A stretch of 64,000 bases of DNA from Winogradskyella jejuensis (GTDB lineage: Bacteria; Bacteroidota; Bacteroidia; Flavobacteriales; Flavobacteriaceae). The position numbers were made by a program, and so were the translations under genes. The first letter of the stretch is position 1, and each line of letters opens with the position of its first letter. The notes beneath the pieces are model-generated. The model did not search any database and was not told where the DNA came from. It was given only the letters and a program-made list of their open reading frames with translations. Positions 24,664-32,580 of this stretch are shown piece by piece. The stretch spans positions 1,116,001 to 1,180,000 of the forward strand of contig NZ_FQWS01000002.1 in the NCBI RefSeq assembly GCF_900129745.1, in the 5' to 3' direction.

Positions 24664-25137
24664 CTAGATAAACAATATCTGAGTACCTTCTTGATCTGCT
24701 CTATTATAGAAGTCTCCAATGGTTAAAATACCATCTAAATCGTCAATAAAATCCTTCTCTTCTAGATGAAACATTTCTACAGCTAGCTTACATGCCCAAA
24801 GCTTACATCCAGAATCTGAAAGTATTTCTAAGAATTCTCCTATTGGTGGCATATCTAGTTTTTCCATTTCCTTTTTCATCATTTTGGTAGCTAATGCCTC
24901 TACTCCAGGCAAACCACCCAACATTGTAGGTATGTGCATTGCAGGGTTACCAACTGTTGCCACATGAAGGTGTTCTAGTTTTTTCTTCTGTATGGCTTCT
25001 AATCCAAAAAAGGTGAAAAATATCTCAGACTCTATACCTTCCATACGTGCGCCATTAGCCATGACAAAAGCCGCGTAAGCATTCTCAATTGTAGCTTTAG
25101 ACAGTATAAAAAGCATTTTTTTAACTTTAGTGCTCAT
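24664..25137 (-). CDS. DsrE/DsrF-like sulfur-carrier family protein
   Basis: 157-aa protein of the DsrE/DsrF/DrsH-like family: MLFILSKATIENAYAAFVMANGARM start, the central EIFFTFFGLEAIQKK strand-helix, PTMLGGLPGVEALATKMMKKEME, and SGCKLWACKLAVEMFHLEE near residue 110-130, whose cysteines (CKLWACK) are candidates for persulfide carriage. Third gene of the SQR - DsrC-like - DsrE-like operon. In such operons it would accept sulfane sulfur produced by sulfide oxidation; donor and acceptor are inferred. Confidence 0.85.
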   Translation of the reverse strand: MSTKVKKMLFILSKATIENAYAAFVMANGARMEGIESEIFFTFFGLEAIQKKKLEHLHVATVGNPAMHIPTMLGGLPGVEALATKMMKKEMEKLDMPPIGEFLEILSDSGCKLWACKLAVEMFHLEEKDFIDDLDGILTIGDFYNRADQEGTQILFI

Positions 25138-25155
25138 GATTTATTGATTTATGGT

Positions 25156-25464
25156 TTAGATACAACTTTTAGGTTTTGGAATACCTGCTATTAAAGTAGA
25201 TTTCTTTAAAGGTCCTCCTGGAAACAGATTATAAAACTCTTTAATGTTAATAACACCACTACGCTTTATACCTCTTATAGATAAAGGTTCTTCTTTGCGA
25301 TGCTTATCTTGGAGATACTCTATAACTTCCCAATGCTTTTCCGTCATAACAACATTACATTCGCCCGCTATACATTCACAAACTTCTCGGTCCCATTGCT
25401 TAAAGTCTATTAAATAGCCTTCTTCATTTACATCTATTTCTCTATTTGCAATTAACTTTTTCAT
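25156..25464 (-). CDS. DsrC/TusE-family protein with only the terminal cysteine
   Basis: 102-aa DsrC/TusE fold: EGYLIDFKQWDREV, then WEVIEYLQDKHRKE, and the flexible C-terminal arm NLFPGGPLKKSTLIAGIPKPKSC. DsrC proteins carry two redox cysteines in this arm ten residues apart; here only the last (C101) remains and T90 occupies the other place, as in TusE-type sulfur-relay proteins. Three extra cysteines (C29, C31, C36 in VCECIAGEC) are unusual. Lies between SQR and a DsrE-like gene. Probably a persulfide carrier rather than a dissimilatory sulfite reductase partner, since no DsrAB genes are near. Confidence 0.87.
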   Translation of the reverse strand: MKKLIANREIDVNEEGYLIDFKQWDREVCECIAGECNVVMTEKHWEVIEYLQDKHRKEEPLSIRGIKRSGVINIKEFYNLFPGGPLKKSTLIAGIPKPKSCI

Positions 25465-25503
25465 GATTTCTAAATTTTTGATTCTATATTTATTTTAAAC
25501 TTA

Positions 25504-26739
25504 CTATTCAAAATTCTTTCCTTTCAGAGACATCTTTGAGGGTACAAATGGTATAGGGATGCCTTTTAAAAGCATATTCCAATAAATCCATCGAAAAGCC
25601 AACTTACCCCAATGATTCATACGGTTTTCCTTTAGTAAACTCATAGGGCCGATACCTTGAAATGGAAACTTTCCTTCTACTGGCTCATGGTCGTAATTAA
25701 AGTCTATGAGTAAGGCTTTATTATTTCCTGTTTCTACGAAACAGTTGGCATGACCATCAAAGTCTTCTTTTAGAGGCTTTCCTTCAATATATCTAAGGAT
25801 GTTTTCTTCAAGTATTTCAGCTTCAAAATGCGCTACAGAGCCTGCTTTTGATGTTGGTAAATTGGTAGCATCTCCGATGACAAAAATATTTTCATGATTT
25901 TTAGACTGTAACGTGGTCTTATGTGTAGGGATAAAATTTAGCTCATCACCTAAACCAGAGCGCTCTATAAGTTCATCACCCATATTTGTAGGTACTGTAA
26001 CAAGCAAATCATACTCAACTTCAACATCTGCATAGTCAACGATTTTGTTGTTCTTATAATCCACACGCTCGATATTAAAGTCAACCACTTCTTTAATGTC
26101 TTTTTCTTCTAATAAATGATGTAATGCTTTAGTAGCTTTTGGCTTAGTAAATGCACCACTTAGTGGCGTAACATAGGTTATATCTACTTTGTCACGCATC
26201 CCTTTTTTTCTAAAATAGGAATCCGCTAAAAATGCAAATTCTAGAGGCGCAACAGGGCATTTTATTGGCATTTCTGTAATATGCACAACAAGCTTTCCGC
26301 CTTTCCAATCACGCAGTTTATCTCGTAGAGCTTTAGCGCCCTCATAAGTATAAAAATCAAAAATAGTTTTGTACCAATCTGGTCCAGACATTCCATCAAT
26401 CTCTTCTGGGGCAGTCTTAGAGCCAGTAGCTACTACGAGTATATCATAAGGTAGCATTTCATCATCTTCTAGTTGTATAGTATTAGCGTCTGGATTGATA
26501 AGCTCTATCAGCTTCTGCACATAATTGACGTCCTTGGGAATAAACTTTTTGCCATCCTTTTTCACTTGATTTTCAGTGTAAATATCAAAAGGCAAAAACA
26601 AAAATCCTGGCTGATAATAATGCGTTTTGTATTGGTCTATGATGGTAATTTTCCAGTCCTTCTTTGGGAGCTTTTTTACTAAATGATTAGCCATCATTGT
26701 ACCAGCTGTACCCGCTCCTAATATGATTAAATTTTTCAT
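25504..26739 (-). CDS. Sulfide:quinone oxidoreductase-like flavoprotein
   Basis: 411-aa FAD protein of the SQR group. FAD site GAGTAGTMM (residues 8-16), second dinucleotide segment VVATGSKTAP, and the FAD-closing NIFVIGDATNLPTSKAG. Redox cysteines are visible at C161 (IKCPVAPLEFAF) and C333 (GHANCFVETG), consistent with the pair that binds sulfide in SQR. The tail (WYWNMLLKGIPIPFVPSKMSLKG) is amphipathic, fitting peripheral attachment to the membrane. Would oxidise H2S to protein-bound polysulfide and reduce menaquinone. First gene of the sulfur operon, with a regulon operator upstream. Confidence 0.88.
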   Translation of the reverse strand: MKNLIILGAGTAGTMMANHLVKKLPKKDWKITIIDQYKTHYYQPGFLFLPFDIYTENQVKKDGKKFIPKDVNYVQKLIELINPDANTIQLEDDEMLPYDILVVATGSKTAPEEIDGMSGPDWYKTIFDFYTYEGAKALRDKLRDWKGGKLVVHITEMPIKCPVAPLEFAFLADSYFRKKGMRDKVDITYVTPLSGAFTKPKATKALHHLLEEKDIKEVVDFNIERVDYKNNKIVDYADVEVEYDLLVTVPTNMGDELIERSGLGDELNFIPTHKTTLQSKNHENIFVIGDATNLPTSKAGSVAHFEAEILEENILRYIEGKPLKEDFDGHANCFVETGNNKALLIDFNYDHEPVEGKFPFQGIGPMSLLKENRMNHWGKLAFRWIYWNMLLKGIPIPFVPSKMSLKGKNFE

Positions 26740-26786
26740 TGCTAATATTCTTTAAATATGACTAAGCATATGATTTTAACTATGAA

Positions 26787-26829
26787 TAAAGTTACTGTGA
26801 TACAGCAAAAACTCGCATGACATCTGTCA
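26787..26829 (-). promoter_or_regulatory. Crp/Fnr-type operator and -7 box for the SQR operon
   Basis: Perfect palindrome ATGACA-TC-TGTCAT (TGA-N6-TCA at 26818-26829). Minus strand TAACTTTA at 26787-26794, centre spacing 33 bp. Leader to the SQR ATG is about 45 nt. Confidence 0.7.
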
Positions 26830-26924
26830 TATTCTTATGTAGCAAATGTTACATATCACAACTATATGAAAAACAGTGCTTTATGACGGTTTTAAAGATT
26901 CATAAACGCAGCAATTTTCATCTA

Positions 26925-26967
26925 TGATAATTGTCATGTATCCCTCATTATTCTGCCCGTAATTTTG
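26925..26967 (+). promoter_or_regulatory. Crp/Fnr-type operator and perfect -7 box for the FadL gene
   Basis: TGA-N6-TCA at 26925-26936 (TGATAATTGTCA) and TAATTTTG at 26960-26967, a full TAnnTTTG match at exactly 33 bp between centres. Inferred start near 26971 gives a long leader of about 90 nt. Confidence 0.72.
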
Positions 26968-27018
26968 TGAATATCACATAGCTCAGACATCGATTTTTTA
27001 GAAAAAAAATAAACAGTC

Positions 27019-27042
27019 ATTCAGCATATTTTTTTGCTGAAT
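27019..27042 (+). promoter_or_regulatory. Stem-loop in the FadL leader
   Basis: 8-bp perfect stem (ATTCAGCA / TGCTGAAT) with a U-rich 8-nt loop, ending 18 bp before the ATG at 27061. It could stabilise the mRNA or limit ribosome access; no terminator U-tract follows. Confidence 0.45.
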
Positions 27043-27060
27043 ACCATAAAAACTCTCATC

Positions 27061-28458
27061 ATGAAAACAACTCTTCTTAAATTTTTTGCCTTGTTATTCT
27101 CAACGGCTCTATTTTCACAAGCGGGTCATATTATGCAAGGTGTAGGGAATGTGAATATGTCTATGGGTGGAGCAGCTACTGCACAACCTCTAGATATTTC
27201 TGGTGCACTGCACTGGAATCCAGCATCGATATCAACTTTTGACGATAAGATTATACGCTTTGATATTGGGTTTTTCTTCTCGTCCCCAGAGTTAAGTGCC
27301 AGTTTACCTGAAGGTTTATTATTTCAAGCTGGAGATATGGGGCCAGGTTCACCAGCCTCACCTCCTGTTTTTGGTACTACAAAAGATGATAGAGGTGTTT
27401 CTCCTCTACCAGCTTTGGCTATGGTTTGGGGTAAAGAAAATAGTAAGCATACTTTTGGTGCTTCTGCTTTTGGCATTAGTGGATTTGGGGTTACTTTCCC
27501 TCAAGAAACCAACTTACCTTTTGACCAAAATGGAATGCCAAACGCTAACTGGAATCCAAACAACTCAAACCCTGTGACTTGGCCACAAGCCTTAAGAGGT
27601 TTTGGGCATATAGAATCTGAATACATACTCTTACAAATAGGTTTTACATGGGCATACGAGATTTCAGACAAACTTTCTTTTGGTATACAACCTACATTTA
27701 ACTATGCAAATCTTGAGTTAATGCCAAATCCTACGGCTAATCCAACTATGGCAGGTTATCCAAGCACAAACAAGGCTTATGCCACAGGTTATGGTGCACA
27801 GTTTGGACTATTTTATGACTCTGGAAAAGGATTTAAGGCAGGTGCATCTTATAAGACAACACAAACATTTAGCGATTTTGAATTTGACAACACCTACTTA
27901 GATAATTCTACAGGTAATAACTCCTTTAATATGGATTACCCTTCAATATTATCCTTTGGGCTCGGATATTCTACTGATAAGTTTGACTTAGCTTTAGATT
28001 ATCGTTTAGTGGATTATGAAAACACTGATGGGTTTTCAGAAACAGGATGGACACAAACGGGTTCTGTAGCAGGCTTTGGTTGGGAGAATATTTCCATTAT
28101 CTCTGCTGGTCTACAATACAAAGGCTTTAATAAGTTACCATTGCGTGTGGGTTATACATACAGTTCTAACCCCATTAATAGTGATGTAGCTTTTTTCAAT
28201 ATTCCCGCTACAGCGGTTATTAAAAACGCCTTTCAACTTGGTTTAAGTTATCAACTTTCTGATAGACTTTCGTTAGATAGTACATTCCATTATGGGTTTA
28301 GTGGAGACGCTACTGAGGGACAAATATTAGACCCTATGCAAGTTTCTCCTGCAAATCCGCTTGGTGCTATTCCTGGCACATCAGTATATTATGATATGAA
28401 GACATCTATGATTATGGTTGGTGTGAACTATATATTTAATAAAAAGGCTGATGAATAG
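27061..28458 (+). CDS. OmpP1/FadL-family outer membrane transporter
   Basis: 465-aa beta-barrel porin. The start at 27061 gives a standard signal peptide (MKTTLLKFFALLFSTALFSQA); the upstream in-frame ATG at 27034 lies inside the leader hairpin and is rejected. Family marks: MQGVGNVNMSMGGAATAQPLDISGALHWNPASI (the N-terminal hatch NPA motif), a series of aromatic-rich strands such as LSFGIQPTFNYAN and FNMDYPSILSFGLGYS, and the closing strand MIMVGVNYIFNKK. Takes up hydrophobic compounds such as fatty acids or aromatics. Divergent from the SQR operon. Confidence 0.92.
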   Translation: MKTTLLKFFALLFSTALFSQAGHIMQGVGNVNMSMGGAATAQPLDISGALHWNPASISTFDDKIIRFDIGFFFSSPELSASLPEGLLFQAGDMGPGSPASPPVFGTTKDDRGVSPLPALAMVWGKENSKHTFGASAFGISGFGVTFPQETNLPFDQNGMPNANWNPNNSNPVTWPQALRGFGHIESEYILLQIGFTWAYEISDKLSFGIQPTFNYANLELMPNPTANPTMAGYPSTNKAYATGYGAQFGLFYDSGKGFKAGASYKTTQTFSDFEFDNTYLDNSTGNNSFNMDYPSILSFGLGYSTDKFDLALDYRLVDYENTDGFSETGWTQTGSVAGFGWENISIISAGLQYKGFNKLPLRVGYTYSSNPINSDVAFFNIPATAVIKNAFQLGLSYQLSDRLSLDSTFHYGFSGDATEGQILDPMQVSPANPLGAIPGTSVYYDMKTSMIMVGVNYIFNKKADE

Positions 28459-28495
28459 TATGTTGTGTTGTATTATTTAAAATTCATCCTTTTGC

Positions 28496-28541
28496 ACAAA
28501 TGTGGCAATATAATTTTTAAAAATTGGGCTGTCACATTTGT
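28496..28541. repeat. Inverted repeat after the FadL gene
   Basis: 12-bp arms with one mismatch (ACAAATGTGGCA at 28496-28507, TGTCACATTTGT at 28530-28541) around a spacer that itself contains the palindrome AATTTTTAAAAATT. Probably folds in the mRNA 3' end of the porin gene; no U-run follows, so it is not a standard terminator. Confidence 0.5.
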
Positions 28542-28579
28542 TTAATCAATATTTATAAAAAGCTATAACTTTATAAACT

Positions 28580-29176
28580 ATGAATTTATCCGAACAAAAC
28601 TATTGGACACAACGCTATAAAGAAGAACGCACAGGTTGGGATATTGGCTATGCATCCACTCCAATAAAAACATATATTGACCAGTTACAAGATAAGACTA
28701 TAAAAATCCTAATACCTGGTGCTGGTAATGCGTATGAAGCCGAATATCTATTCAATATAGGTTTTAAGAACGTATTTGTTATGGATATTTCTGAAATTCC
28801 GTTAGAGGATTTTAAAAAACGAAATCCTGATTTTCCTAAAGAAGAATTACTGCATGAAGACTTTTTTAATCATAATGAAACTTATGATTTAATCATGGAG
28901 CAGACATTTTTCTGTTCATTTGTACCTACTGATAAAAATAGAAACGCTTATGTAAAACAAATGCATCAATTATTAAAAGCTAATGGAAAACTTGTAGGAT
29001 TGTGGTTCGATTTCCCTTTAACTGGTGACATGGAAAAACGTCCCTTTGGAGGTGATAAACAACTGTACTTAAAATACCTCGCGCCACATTTTACAACAAA
29101 AGTATTTGATAAAAGCTACAATTCTATTCCAGAACGAGCGGATAAAGAGCTATTTGGTGTGTTTATAGCTAAATAA
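28580..29176 (+). CDS. TPMT-family SAM-dependent methyltransferase
   Basis: 198-aa methyltransferase of the thiopurine S-methyltransferase type. NYWTQRYKEERTGWDIGYASTPI is the family's N-terminal lid with the conserved W-D-I-G; ILIPGAGNAYEAEYLF is the SAM-binding loop, followed by VFVMDISEIPL (acidic residue after strand 2) and YDLIMEQTFFCSF, the family's EQ-T-FFC motif; the end is GVFIA. Bacterial members methylate thiols, selenium or tellurium compounds, or thiocyanate. Next to the sulfur genes, methylation of sulfide or a thiol is plausible but not shown. I see no regulon operator in front of it. Confidence 0.87.
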   Translation: MNLSEQNYWTQRYKEERTGWDIGYASTPIKTYIDQLQDKTIKILIPGAGNAYEAEYLFNIGFKNVFVMDISEIPLEDFKKRNPDFPKEELLHEDFFNHNETYDLIMEQTFFCSFVPTDKNRNAYVKQMHQLLKANGKLVGLWFDFPLTGDMEKRPFGGDKQLYLKYLAPHFTTKVFDKSYNSIPERADKELFGVFIAK

Positions 29177-29418
29177 TTCTCTTAAATGCTTTAACATTTA
29201 GGTCTTTCTTTAACATTCTCTTATGTTAATAGTCCTTAAATACAGTTAAACCCTGTTAAACGACTTGACAAAATTGCTTTCTGCCATATATTAATTATAA
29301 AGAAAACACAAATCAGCACTAGCTTTAACCATCTTTCTTTATTGCAATATTTATTGCTTTCTTTTTTTCTAGTGTTTCAAAACAAATTATTAATCTTTTA
29401 AAAAAATCACATTTAATT
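29177..29418 (+). other. 242-bp region upstream of dps
   Basis: Holds a direct repeat CTTTAACATT (29189-29198 and 29208-29217) and the tandem GTTAAAC motifs near 29245. No open frame and no TGA-N6-TCA site were found. The dps promoter must lie here but I cannot assign a convincing TAnnTTTG box. Confidence 0.4.
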
Positions 29419-29907
29419 ATGAATGATAAAAAACTTGTACCCGTAATTTTTGGAATGAATGTTTTACTAGCAGATTTTCATATGTATTATCAAAAACTTA
29501 GAAATTTCCATTGGAACATTAGTGGGAATAACTTCTTTACACTACACAATAAATTTGAAGAATTGTATAATGACGCTAGAGTAAAAATTGATGAAATAGC
29601 AGAACGAATATTAACTCTTAAATACCATCCTATAAGTAGATATAGCGAATATTTAAAAATATCAAATATTGAGGAAGTAAAGACTATTACGGAAGCCGAG
29701 ACTATGATAAAAGAATTGAAGAATGACCAGTTAATTATCATAAATCAAATAAGAGAAACTATTGAGCAAGCAGATAAAGCCGCAGATGAAGGTACAATAG
29801 ATTTATTAGGGGCATACCTCAGAGAGATGGAAAAAGAAAACTGGATGTTAAGTGCTTGGCTCGAAGAGACGCATCAAAAAGTTGATGCCAAAATGATTAA
29901 AGCCTAA
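29419..29907 (+). CDS. Dps-family ferritin-like protein
   Basis: 162-aa Dps/ferritin-like subunit that stores iron and consumes H2O2, usually as a dodecamer. The ferroxidase residues at the subunit interface are present: LRNFHWNISG (His), then FEELYNDARVKIDEIAERI (Asp and Glu). Length is typical and no N-terminal Lys-rich DNA-binding tail is obvious. Upstream of a mechanosensitive channel gene (26-bp gap), so probably co-transcribed with it. Confidence 0.93.
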   Translation: MNDKKLVPVIFGMNVLLADFHMYYQKLRNFHWNISGNNFFTLHNKFEELYNDARVKIDEIAERILTLKYHPISRYSEYLKISNIEEVKTITEAETMIKELKNDQLIIINQIRETIEQADKAADEGTIDLLGAYLREMEKENWMLSAWLEETHQKVDAKMIKA

Positions 29908-29933
29908 TTAAAACAATAAAACTAAATAACAAC

Positions 29934-30824
29934 ATGAACGAAGAAAAAACAATTATACTAGATAAACTTAACTCGTGGTGGGATGCTTTGGTATCAAACT
30001 TGCCAAACTTAGGTATTGCTGTAGTTGTAACTACTTTATCTTACTTTATATCAAAGTTAGTCTATAACATCACCAAAAAACTTATCTATAATAGAGTTAA
30101 ACAAACATCAGTTGTAAGATTAATTGCAAGAATAAGTTCAACCGTAGTAGTCTTAGCTGGTTTATTTTTAGCATTAAGTGCACTAAATCTTGGTGATACC
30201 TTAAATACCCTACTTACAGGAGCCGGAATATCTGGTTTAGTTATTGGTTTGGCATTGCAAGGCACACTATCAAACACGTTTTCTGGTATAGTTCTTTCGT
30301 TCAGAAAAAATATAAGAGTAGGAAACTGGGTAGAAACAAATGGCTATGCAGGAGAAGTCATTGATATTAATCTCAACTATTTTGTATTGAAAGAAGCCGA
30401 TAATAATATGGTTGTAATACCAAATAAAACTATTATTGAAAACCCTTTTAAAAACTACTCTTTAACCTCTAAGATGAGAATTACAATTGAGTGTGGTATT
30501 GGCTATGAATCTAATTTAGAAGACGTTGAAAAAATTACCAAAGACACTTTAAATTCCTGCTTTGACCAAGAAGCAATAGACAAAGAATTAGAGTTTTATT
30601 ATACTGAATTTGGGGATAGCTCAATTAACTTTATTACAAGATTTTGGATAGATGGTAAATCTGGTTTGGACAGATTAAGAGCAAAGAGTAAAGCCATGAT
30701 TCAATTGAAGAAAGCATTTGATAAAGCAGATATCAACATTCCATTCCCTATCAGAACGTTGCAATTTGATGGTAATCTACCAATTACTCAAAAACAAAAT
30801 CACACAGTGGCTGAGATGAACTAA
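29934..30824 (+). CDS. MscS-family mechanosensitive channel
   Basis: 296-aa channel: one or two N-terminal TM helices (LGIAVVVTTLSYFISKLVYNI; ISSTVVVLAGLFLALSAL), pore helix TM3 with the Gly/Ala pattern GAGISGLVIGLALQGTLSNTFSGI, and a cytoplasmic beta domain starting VGNWVETNGYAGEVIDINLNYFVLKEADNNMVVIPNKTII, which is the MscS signature. Releases solutes on osmotic downshock. Three TM helices as in the minimal MscS type. Confidence 0.94.
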   Translation: MNEEKTIILDKLNSWWDALVSNLPNLGIAVVVTTLSYFISKLVYNITKKLIYNRVKQTSVVRLIARISSTVVVLAGLFLALSALNLGDTLNTLLTGAGISGLVIGLALQGTLSNTFSGIVLSFRKNIRVGNWVETNGYAGEVIDINLNYFVLKEADNNMVVIPNKTIIENPFKNYSLTSKMRITIECGIGYESNLEDVEKITKDTLNSCFDQEAIDKELEFYYTEFGDSSINFITRFWIDGKSGLDRLRAKSKAMIQLKKAFDKADINIPFPIRTLQFDGNLPITQKQNHTVAEMN

Positions 30825-30883
30825 TAAGTAGTTCATTTATCCAATAAATTTTCAAATATTTTACTAACCTTAAAAAGACAACT

Positions 30884-31045
30884 ATGTTACGCTGGACAAT
30901 TATATTTATTATTATTGCAATAATCGCTGGAATCCTTGGATTTGGAGGAATAGCAGGAGCTGCTACAGGAATAGCAAAAATCTTATTTTTTGTATTTCTA
31001 GTATTATTTATCATCTCTCTATTTAAAAAAGGAGCTACTAAATAA
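30884..31045 (+). CDS. DUF1328-family small membrane protein (YtjA-like)
   Basis: 53 codons: [20 protein letters not shown] then [20 protein letters not shown] and [13 protein letters not shown]. This is the complete DUF1328 pattern with two membrane helices and the GFGGIAG turn. Such proteins are stress-associated in many bacteria but have no known function. Lies 59 bp behind the MscS gene and 35 bp ahead of a small lipoprotein gene. Confidence 0.88.
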   Translation: MLRWTIIFIIIAIIAGILGFGGIAGAATGIAKILFFVFLVLFIISLFKKGATK

Positions 31046-31080
31046 TTAATGAACTTACTTATAACTTAAAATCATTAAAC

Positions 31081-31233
31081 ATGAAATTAAAAACAATAAC
31101 TTTTGCATTATTAACATTACTATCAATATCACTTTTCAATTGTAGAGAACAGACTACTGCTGAAAAAGCAGGAGAAGCTTTGGAAGAAGGTGTTGAAGAA
31201 GTAACGGATGAGATTGATGATGCTACCAAATAG
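31081..31233 (+). CDS. Small acidic lipoprotein
   Basis: 50-aa product: signal and lipobox MKLKTITFALLTLLSISLFN then C21, followed by an acidic helix REQTTAEKAGEALEEGVEEV ending DEIDDATK. Mature part of only 30 residues, Glu/Asp rich, resembling entericidin/YtjA-neighbour stress lipoproteins. Followed at once by a strong terminator, so it ends the dps-mscS-DUF1328 group. Confidence 0.75.
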   Translation: MKLKTITFALLTLLSISLFNCREQTTAEKAGEALEEGVEEVTDEIDDATK

Positions 31234-31253
31234 AATTTCAAATATTTTTAAAT

Positions 31254-31285
31254 AAAAAACCGCAACTATCGTTGCGGTTTTTTTT
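31254..31285 (+). terminator. Terminator at the left edge of the island
   Basis: AAAAAACCGCAAC-TATC-GTTGCGGTTTTTT hairpin with U-run (31254-31285). It ends one base before the island's left 13-bp repeat. Confidence 0.9.
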
Positions 31286-31298
31286 GCGGAGAAAGAGG
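31286..31298. repeat. Left attachment site (direct repeat of tRNA-Ser 3' end)
   Basis: GCGGAGAAAGAGG, identical to 50285-50297. Lies directly after the terminator of the chromosomal lipoprotein gene. Confidence 0.8.
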
Positions 31299-31358
31299 TA
31301 AGTGAACCTCTTACGTAGTGCCTTTATTTATTACTGTTTCAGTCCTGTACCATTGTTG

Positions 31359-31377
31359 GGTCACCTAATAGGTCACC
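31359..31377. promoter_or_regulatory. Left tandem integrase arm-type site
   Basis: GGTCACC-TAATA-GGTCACC, two direct 7-mers five bases apart, 60 bp inside the left repeat. The same 19 bp recur at 50165-50183. Arm-binding sites of tyrosine integrases have this form. Confidence 0.6.
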
Positions 31378-31405
31378 TTTATACCTTGTAGTAAAGATAA
31401 GGAAT

Positions 31406-31594
31406 TTACTTGATTAATCCTTGTACTTTACTGATTTCAAAGCCCATAAAGTCGCAAAATTCATCGATAGTAACTAACTGATGAGCTTCTTTGTTAAGGC
31501 GTTCTTTAATCGCTTTGATTATTGTTCTGCCATAACGCTCACTCTTTCCTGTTACTACCTGCACGTCTTTAGGGTAAATACAGATTCTACTCAT
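31406..31594 (-). CDS. Small hypothetical island protein
   Basis: 62-aa basic protein: MSRICIYPKDVQVVTGKSER, then GRTIIKAIKERLNKEAHQLV and TIDEFCDFMGFEISKVQGLI. The second half looks like a helix-turn-helix-like pair of helices. Proteins of this type occur beside mobile elements in flavobacteria, but no function is known to me. It lies just inside the left arm-type site. Confidence 0.6.
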   Translation of the reverse strand: MSRICIYPKDVQVVTGKSERYGRTIIKAIKERLNKEAHQLVTIDEFCDFMGFEISKVQGLIK

Positions 31595-31749
31595 TCACTT
31601 TAAATTTAAAATTAATACTCTAACTATACTTTATCTATACCGTTGCTATAAAGCACTTATATACAATATACGACTAATATCCCATTGAAAAAACTAACTA
31701 AAACGGAAGTTTTGGCAACTTATAAACACTACGGAAGCACTCTAATGCA

Positions 31750-31775
31750 TTGACATTCAATAGCTCGTATATTTG
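31750..31775 (+). promoter_or_regulatory. Promoter of the 249-aa cargo gene
   Basis: TATATTTG at 31768-31775 is a full TAnnTTTG match 29 bp before the ATG at 31804; TTG (31750-31752) lies upstream as a possible -33 element, although the gap is shorter than usual. Confidence 0.55.
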
Positions 31776-31803
31776 ATATTCATCATCAAAAAATGTATTA
31801 GTT

Positions 31804-32553
31804 ATGGCAAAATTAAAAGGTATTATTAAGTTAGAGGGAACGTTAGACAACCTAACTTTTTACAAAGCAAAAGAGGGTTATTTAGTAAAAACTAAAGGCG
31901 GTGTTTCTAAAGAACGTATTCAGAATGACCCAGCATTTGAGCGTACTCGTGAAAACGGTTCAGAATTTGGAAGTTCTGCATCATCTGGTAAGTTATTGAG
32001 AACGTCTGTAAGAAACTTAATGATTAGAGCAAAAGACAATCGAGTTTCAAGTCGTGTTACTCAAAAAATGACTCAAATTAAAAACTTTGATACAACCTCT
32101 GTAAGAGGACAAAGAAATGTAGCTACGGGATTAGCAACACCAGAAGGTAAAGCCACATTAAAAGGCTTGGATTTTAATAATAAAGCCATTTTAAGTGCTG
32201 TTTTATTCGCTCCGTTTACTGTAGATGGTGCAACAGGTGAAATTACGATTCCAAATTTAACTCCTGCGAATGATATAGCATATCCAAGTGGCGCAACACA
32301 CGTAAGTTTAAGTTCAGCATTTCTTAAAGTTGACTTTGATACAACAGATAATTCAATTGAATACAGTCCAACTGTAAATATTCCGATAGATTCAACCTCT
32401 GCAACTCAAACACTAACGCCTGCAGGTGTACCAACAGGCACAGGAAACGATATATTCGTTTTATTAGTAGAGTTCTTCCAAGAGATTAACGGTGTTCAGT
32501 ATCCGCTTAAAAATGGCGCATATAACGTTTTAAATATCGTTGAAGTAGCATAG
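31804..32553 (+). CDS. Hypothetical protein of flavobacterial islands
   Basis: 249-aa protein without signal peptide or TM helix. The basic N-terminal half reads MAKLKGIIKLEGTLDNLTFY, then KAKEGYLVKTKGGVSKERI and RVSSRVTQKMTQIKNF; the C-terminal half (about 120-249) is beta-rich and acidic, Thr/Ser/Pro-containing (DGATGEITIPNLTPANDI; IFVLLVEFFQEINGVQYPLK). I recognise the N-terminal pattern from uncharacterised flavobacterial proteins but know no function. It has its own promoter and terminator, opposite in direction to the rest of the island, as for a self-contained cargo gene. Confidence 0.75.
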   Translation: MAKLKGIIKLEGTLDNLTFYKAKEGYLVKTKGGVSKERIQNDPAFERTRENGSEFGSSASSGKLLRTSVRNLMIRAKDNRVSSRVTQKMTQIKNFDTTSVRGQRNVATGLATPEGKATLKGLDFNNKAILSAVLFAPFTVDGATGEITIPNLTPANDIAYPSGATHVSLSSAFLKVDFDTTDNSIEYSPTVNIPIDSTSATQTLTPAGVPTGTGNDIFVLLVEFFQEINGVQYPLKNGAYNVLNIVEVA

Positions 32554-32580
32554 TTTCATTCTGACCTTTGAAGCTGAAAG

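Larger units (their letters stand above)
26740..27060. other. 321-bp divergent control region (sulfur operon / FadL)
   Basis: The region between the SQR and FadL genes holds two separate regulon operators, one per direction, described individually. Between them is a third inverted repeat at 26836-26855 (TATGTA-N8-TACATA). A stem-loop lies just upstream of the FadL ATG. I see no small gene here. Confidence 0.6.

Noticed and set aside
25156-26739. Dissimilatory sulfite reductase pathway
   Set aside because: DsrC- and DsrE-like proteins are present but no DsrAB, DsrMK or Apr genes; the DsrC-like protein lacks the second arm cysteine needed for that pathway.
29265-29292. TTGACA-N16-TATATT upstream of dps as a sigma-70 promoter
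   Set aside because: Bacteroidota primary sigma factors use TTG/TAnnTTTG elements; in AT-rich DNA such a match is expected by chance.
31804-32553. Phage tail or structural protein
   Set aside because: No neighbouring virion genes, and the sequence shows no tail-fibre or repeat architecture; kept as unknown.
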